In this document: positions 57,706 through 64,000 of the stretch, in pieces
Numbering within the stretch: the first letter of the stretch is position 1
Layout of the letters: each line of letters starts with the position of its first letter
Assembly (NCBI RefSeq): GCF_023065955.2
Contig: NW_026622997.1
Location: 19,882,001 to 19,946,000, forward strand
Reading direction: 5' to 3'
Source: Ursus arctos
Taxonomy: Eukaryota > Chordata > Mammalia > Carnivora > Ursidae
Length of the DNA stretch: 64,000 bases
Notes under the pieces: model-generated
Databases searched by the model: none
The model's input: only the letters and a program-made list of their open reading frames with translations
Told to the model about the DNA's origin: nothing
Program-made: the position numbers and the translations under genes

Positions 57706-59524
57706 CTGTTCTTGGGACCCGATAGCAATGCCGATTGGCTGCTCCAGCCACAGGCATCAAATTTCTACCTTGGGAATATACTTCCCGGGTGAGGGGTGTG
57801 GCCAACACCGTTCCTGAGCGTCACGAGGGGTCCTTCCAGGAATGCAGCCATGTGCCCCACTGTAGTAGTCATCTGTGACTGTGACCGTGACATCAGTCAC
57901 CTGATCCAAGAGAAAAGGAGTTATGGGAGGTGAGAGAGCAGGGACTACAGGATGGCAGATTCCTACAAGGCCAAGGAACAAGGCCATGCAGATCAAGATG
58001 GCGGCTTCGTGGTGATTACAAGTCATGAATCGTTGGGCCACAGAGAATTTTGCTTTTGTTTAAATCAAAGTCAATCTTTTCTAAGCATTGCATGGGGATT
58101 GGCTTCTCTTCACATTGAAAAGCAAGCATTTGCCTTTTCGGCTGTACAAATTAGATAGGATCGAAAATAGTATAGTTGAGAGAAACAAGGGGTTTGTAAT
58201 TAGAGTTCTCTCTTTCTCTTTTTCCCCCTTCTCAGAGCAAACAGGAATAAACTGAACTGAAACATGGTTGTTTAAAAGGTTAAAAGGTTGTCACCCCCCC
58301 CCCCCCGCTGCCGTGTTCTATCTTTAGTCTTGTTTTCTTTGCCTTTCAGAGATGCCAAATGTATGTCTCCTCTACGTACAGAAGACGCTGTGAGCCCCAC
58401 ACAGGCAGCAGAGGTGACAGCGTCCCTCAGCATCACGGGGACAGTCCTCTGCCCAGGGGACCACACATCAAGCCACTCACAGATTCTCTTTCCTTTTCTG
58501 TACAACTCCTGAGCTTGTCTTATGGCTAATGAGCAAGACAGATGCTTACTATAGCAAGGAGAGTCTGCAAACAGTAATCAACTGGGTCCACAGAGAGCAG
58601 GCTTGGAATTTGGTGGAAGAGAAACAAGATGTTTGGGTGACCAAGCACCAGAGGTAAGACCAGGAACTTCCTGAGGCCAAGACTTTTGCTTTCTTCTCCT
58701 GGCACAGGGCCTTCAGTAGATCTTTGGAGAATTAATAAATGCGGGGATGGCTGTGGGATGTCCAGCTCAGAATCCATCACTGCTCATGAACGGTACCTTA
58801 TAAGAAAATAAGCCTCCCCAGTTGTAGAGAGTATAAAATTAAATCCAGCTGACAAAATGGGAAAGATGTAGGGGTATCTATCTCATGTCCCAGTATTAGT
58901 CTTCAGAGGAAAAATTAAATCTTTCATTAAAAAAGAAAACAAAGAGTAGGAGGGTAGTTTCTGAAAACTCATTTGTGAATCAAAACCAGAACAGACCAAG
59001 TGACTTAACATTCAGATAAAACAGTGAAAAAGAAGAAATACTGCTGACTCTTTTCCCTCTCGCTGGTGTGTGATTTTAAAGGCATACTTTCCTGTCAAAT
59101 GGATGGCATCAAACGAATTTAAAGTATCTACATAAACCTGTCTCTTCACATCCTTCTTGTTCTCATAGTACATCATCTGTTCTCATCTCATTTCACCTCA
59201 CCAAGTTTTATAACAGCATGTAGGTTTATGCTTTTATCATTTTATCTTTTGAAAATGTTACACGCAATTAATTCACATTAAAACTCCACTACTAATTCAG
59301 AACCTCAAGATTAGAATTTAAAGATTCTCCCTCGCGTTTAGCTTAAGCCTCCTTTAAGCTGGCTGTATTTTTTTTTTTTTAAGGTTTAGGAATGTTTCTC
59401 TCATTTAGGCATTCTTAAATTTACTTTATCACCAGCATTTGCATCAAACAGAATGCTCACTGGAAGTGATGTAGTCTTTAAGGTGAATCTAGACGAAACT
59501 TCATTATGTTTGGTATAGAGGAAA
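57706..59524. other. Unique sequence with a poly-C run
   Basis: A run of 14 C lies at about 58292-58305. A faint L2-like tail is near 58.70-58.74 kb. Frames of 94 codons or fewer are unrecognised. Confidence 0.4.
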
Positions 59525-59790
59525 GTCCTTGAGACTTGAAGTCAGAAAATTAAAGTAACTGGGTTCCAGTTCTGTTTCTGTCACGTGCCATTTGCGCAAT
59601 CTGACACAAACACGTCGCTTTTCTGAGCATTGGTTTGATGATTTATTCAAATGAGGCCAGACTATCTGGTCTAAGAAGCGCTCTGAGGATTACATCAGGG
59701 TAGGGCAATAAGCTTTATGAACTGTATGCAAATTACGTCATTTTTATCATCAATATCATCATCACCATCACCTGGACTTAAAAATAATTC
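59525..59790 (+). repeat. MIR SINE, near full length
   Basis: GACTTGAAGTCAGAAAATTAAAG, TGGGTTCCAGTTCTGTTTCTGTCACG, CTCTGAGGATTACATCAGGG and AAGCTTTATGAACTGTATGC match the MIR order. A CATCATCACCATCACC tail follows. Confidence 0.7.
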
Positions 59791-60987
59791 AAATGAGCGA
59801 GGGTAAGAAAGAACCAAAAGGATCCCCCCTCCGCCAAGCTGCATCACAGGATAGACGGCTCATGTGTCATATCACCGTAGGTCACGACAAGAGCCCTCTT
59901 ATCTACATATAAATTCATATCTGTTGTGTAGAAAAAAATCATATTTCCAACTCTAGAAACTGAGGTACAGAGAAGATTAAGTAACATGCTCAATGACTTT
60001 AAAATTCTGGTATGTTTCATGAATTAAATCGATATTTACTGAACACTTGCTATGTACCAAGCACCATTTTAAGTGTGCAGATAGAACAGTGAGCTAAGCA
60101 GACAGCAGACAATGAACAGGGTTCTTCTGCATTCCAAGTCATTATTTTTCCCAATCTATATTATATCAGTGCATCCTGGCTTCCTCTCTTCTCTCCTCCC
60201 TCTGCCCAGGGCTCTGTGGTGTCAGGGTTCAAGGCTGTCCAAGGGCTAAGGTGATTAATACTCTGACACATGTGTAGCCCATCTGTGACATGTTGGGTCG
60301 AGAAGCTCATTATCTATCGTGTAGCTAAAGACCCAAAAATTTCACGCATTTGTATTGATTTCTTCCCATATTAATTATTACTGTATCCACATGCAATCAT
60401 TATATGCAAATCAGCTTATACTTTCTTATTGCCATAGTCTTAGTGTTTTTAACAGGCCAGTAAGATGGAGTTAAAACGACATTTATAGTCAGCAGGTAAA
60501 ACCAAACAGGCATGAAAACAACATTTCAAAATTATGCTACTAAATCATAGCCGAGAATGAAAATTCAGAATTAATGTGAAGACACCAAGGCAACTTCTTA
60601 ATTGCCAGTTCAGATTCGAATGGGACCCCAATACTATGATCTATGTTATGCAGACTACTGTCTTGCCCATTGCTGACTCTTGCTCTTGTCTTGGCTATTA
60701 TAAGGAGTAAGCAGCCTCGACACATGGAGAGGTAGATAAGCTGACTCTAGGAGAACTCAGAAGGAACATCACTGCTGTGTTGGAAAAAATACGTATGACA
60801 GCCAGGAGGAAGGACAGGATGTATGAGGCAGGCCCTAAGTTTCTGAGAAACAGACTTGTGGTCAGGACAACATGTGCCGGGCACTGGGTTGGGGAACTGC
60901 ATTTACTGGGCATGTACTGTGTGGAAGGGGAATGCTCTGGAAGGCAGATGGGTTTACCAAGGAAGGAGAGCATACCTCACTAAAGAG
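59791..60987. other. Unique sequence, with a faint ancient-repeat trace
   Basis: TATTTACTGAACACTTGCTATGTACCAAGCACC at about 60.03 kb resembles the 5' block of the repeat at 44.55 kb. The remainder is unrecognised. Confidence 0.4.
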
Positions 60988-61997
60988 ATAGATAGCTCAC
61001 TAAAGAAGACCTACAGACAGCACATCGTCATATGAAAAGATGCCCCGTATCGTATGACGTGAGGGAATTTAAAATTAAAACAATACTGAGACACCACTTC
61101 ACACCTATTAGCGTGGCCAAAATCCAGAGCCCCGACAACACCAAATGTTGATGAGGATACGGAGCAACAGGAACTCTCATTCATTGCTGGTGGGACTGCA
61201 AAGGAGGGCTGCCACCTTAAAGGACGATTGAGCAGATTCCTACTAAATGAAACACAGTCGTACCCTATGGTTCAGCAATCACACTCCTTGGTCTTTATTA
61301 AAAGGAGGTGACACTTCTGTCCACACCAAAAACTGCACTTGAATGTTTATAGCAGCTTTATCCATAATTGCCAAAGTGTGGAAGCAGCCAAGATGTCCAT
61401 CAGTAGACGAATGGATCAATAAATCACGCTACACCCATGCAATGGAATATTATTCAGTAATAAAAAGAAACGAGCTATCAAGCTATGAAAAGACATAGAG
61501 GAACCTTAACTGCATAGGACTAAGGGAAAGAAGCCAATCCGAAAAGGCCACGTACTGAGTCCAACTTCATGACATTCTGGAAAAGGCAAAACTATGGTGA
61601 CAGAAAAAAGATGGGGACTGTGGGGGTTGGGAGGGAGGGCTGAAAAGATGGGGCACAGGGGATTTTCAGGGCAGGGAAACTATTCTGTAGGATACTGTAG
61701 TGGTGGATATGTGTCATCAGACATTCATCAAAACCCACAGAATGTAGCCCAGATGAGTGAGCCATAAGTATCTTTACTTATACTGTAAACTAGGGGCTTC
61801 GGTTAATAACAATATGTCAGTATTGGTTCATAAAAGGTATCGTTCTAATGCAAGATGTTAAGTGATGAAGGACACTGTGAGGGAAGGAGGCAGGGAACAT
61901 GGGAACTCTCCGTGCTTTCCAATCAATTTTTCCATAAACCCCAAACTGCTCTAAAGAAATAAGGTCTGTTAATTAAAAAAATTAAAAAAAAAAAAAC
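60988..61997 (+). mobile_element. Ancient LINE-1 (L1M) 3' end
   Basis: It begins with ORF2 C-terminal coding text (CTCACTAAAGAAGACCTACAGAC, CTCATTCATTGCTGGTGGGAC, ATAGCAGCTTTATCCATAATTGCC, AATGGAATATTATTCAGTAATAAAAAG). A 3' UTR follows (GACATTCTGGAAAAGGCAAAAC, then GATGGGGACTG) and it ends with an A-rich tail at 61.97-61.99 kb. Heavy decay with many stops makes it older than the L1 at 9.4 kb. Confidence 0.85.
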
Positions 61998-64000
61998 AAC
62001 CCTCTGCACTGTCAGCTACTTGAAGTTTTTCCCACAGAGGTCCTTCCAGATATTGGCTAGAGCCAAATGTAATTAATCAGAGAAGTGCCATCAAGATGAC
62101 TCCCCGCCAGGGTTCGAAGGACTAGAGGCGACTGGCTTATGGGTCAAGAACTGGGAAGACACAGAGTCCGACAGCGGTGTCCACACAGGTGCAGATTACA
62201 GTAGAATGTTCCAGAACAGTTGTTGACAGAGCTATGCGCTGGACAGAGACAAAGGTCACACGTGAAATAAATAAGGTCACAAAGTAAATAACTGGAGATA
62301 AAGGCTTGGGGTCCTGAACTGTGATTAGGAGTTTAAAATGGAATCTGAAAGGTGAGCAGGGTCCCTCCAGACAACTGGGAAGGGCCATCATGGAATCAAT
62401 ACAATATCCAAGGAAGGGTCTCTGCTAGGTCCAGGCTATGCTAGAGACACGAGAGACAGGGAGTCCGGGCTACAGGTGAGGCCACGATCACCAGCCCAAT
62501 GGGAGAGAAACAGAAGATCCTGGGGACCTAAGGGAAAGTAAAATTTTCAGGAAAAGACATGGTGAGCTGTGATAAAGAAACCAAGATAGAAGAGTAAGAA
62601 TTTCTCAAAACTCCCGACTGTGAGGAAGGAAGTCAAGAGTAGAACTCTCCATCAAGTCGGGTTCCCCCATCCCTTCTTGGCCAGATTTCTCATCCGACCA
62701 GTGTGAGGAGCAGAGCGAAAGGTCTGCAATCGACACTAGCAGAAAAAGAGAAAACAAGGGAGGTGAGCGGGCACGTCCAACTGGCTTAGTCAGGGGGCGT
62801 GCCCTTTTCTCTCCAGGCCTGCAAAACTCAGTAGCCATCAACATATTTTAAAGATCTGAGTCTATTAACGATGGAAGTGTTCGCAACATATTATGAAGTA
62901 GGAAAAAGGGTTCCGAAAAGCCTATAGATTACAATTCCAGTTTTTAAAGTTACGTGTATTTATTCATATATATATATATATATATACACAGAAAATATTC
63001 TGGAAGAAAACACACCCAAATGCTAACAGTGGTGAACATCTCCGAGTCACCACAACACGGCAGACTTTTCATGCTTTGGTTCTATATTTTCCTAACTCCT
63101 CCTCAAGCGATTGCAGAGATTACTTGTAAAAGACGCGTTTTTTAAGTGAAAGAGCTAATTCTCTTTCCATCCCAGAATTCAAGTTCCCAATAAGGTTCTC
63201 CTTGTTAAGAGCCGAGTAGCGGGTGCCTTACATAAAAGCCAGTGCTAGCTTTAGATCAGTGTGGTACAGCCTCTCATTACATAAATGACTTCGACAGCCA
63301 CATCTTGATGCCTAAGGAGAAAAATAAGAGTGGAAACTGCAAGGAACTGAAGTCACAAAAAGTCATGGCATGAGCAGCAAGCCCAGCAGCAAGGGAAAAT
63401 GCTGTGGGGAGAGAGGAGACAGAGCCCCCCACGCTCCCGGCACCTGTTTCCCTGACTCTGGAGGAGATGTCTTGGTTCATCTACTTTAAAAATTGTTATT
63501 GTAAAAAAATTAAAAAAAAAAAGTAGCTAAAAATAACCGTAACATGCACCAGACATGCAGAAACGCCCCATTATGCAAATTATTTATGAAGATACGGTAG
63601 CAGCATGACCAGGAATTGGCATGACTCACAGACGTGTTCCCCATCAACAAACCAGAGGGATGCTTGGTCCAGTCCCCAGCGTCGGATTTTCACGTTTGTT
63701 CTGAACCATCAAATCGTGGCTTTAAATCCAGAGGAGGGCGGGGTGGTCCTCGGGGTGGGGAGGGGAGGTACGGAAGAACACGTCTCCCAGCAGCCCTGTT
63801 TTTAAAGACAATCTATCATCTCTCCTAAACTAACAGTGTCGTCTTGAAATCTGTTACAGGAAGTACCTTTAATCAAAAGCCATCTGTTCCGCATGCTCCC
63901 TTTCTACGGGCATAAATTCACTGTAGCTGTTTACCGTAGTTCATTACCGAGCCATCCTGCTATCATCTTTCCTGTAACTTTCATTTCTATTGCGATAAAG
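61998..64000. other. Unique sequence to the window end
   Basis: It contains a short (TA)n tract at 62968-62988 and an octamer-like ATTATGCAAATTATTTATG stretch near 63.57 kb. Open frames are 60-84 codons, overlapping and unrecognised. Confidence 0.4.

Overview
The window looks like non-coding DNA from a carnivoran mammal. The basis is at least 17 copies of the tRNA-Lys-derived carnivore SINE (SINEC), recognisable by the head GGGCGCCTGGGTGGCTCAG, a pyrimidine-rich middle and an AATAAA-rich tail. Several copies carry the younger head variant with CAGTCGTTAAGCGTCTGCCTT and CTCAGGGCGTGATCCCAG, which I associate with arctoid carnivores (bear, panda, seal). Ursid is my best guess, but the species is not proved by the sequence.

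I find no protein-coding exon that I can support. The longest open frames (238, 216, 202, 200, 189, 185, 157 and 151 codons) are unrecognised, or are made of transposon or simple-repeat sequence. There are no CRISPR arrays, operons or bacterial signals. The window is probably intronic or intergenic.

Layout. 0-10 kb: MIRs, two SINEs, a LINE-1 3' end on the minus strand, a MER20-type hAT element and an L1 tail at 9.4-10.2 kb inserted into an older DNA transposon. 10-20 kb: mostly unique sequence with one SINE and a few MIRs. 20-36 kb: the densest run of SINEs, including a SINE between two long CTTT tracts (24.4-24.8 kb), a full-length MER2 (Tigger) element (31.2-31.6 kb) and two nested SINEs (35.15-35.5 kb). 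36-43 kb: mostly unique sequence with MIRs, G-rich and alternating GC/GT tracts, and a stretch with paired octamer motifs (41.7 kb). 43-47 kb: SINEs, two very short small-RNA retrocopies (5S rRNA and U6 snRNA, 3'-truncated, no poly-A) less than 0.5 kb apart, and two head-to-tail copies of an ancient high-copy repeat separated by a MIR. 49.9-53.6 kb: a decayed LINE broken up by a TA/CA microsatellite and a young SINE. 54-64 kb: a SINE, an L2, MIRs and an old L1 3' end.

The most notable observation is the pair of tailless small-RNA pseudogenes at 44.01-44.52 kb, with a SINE between them. The 5S copy has a perfect 14-base target duplication, and the U6 copy has an imperfect one of 12 to 16 bases. 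All family names come from my own recognition of the sequence, not from a database search.
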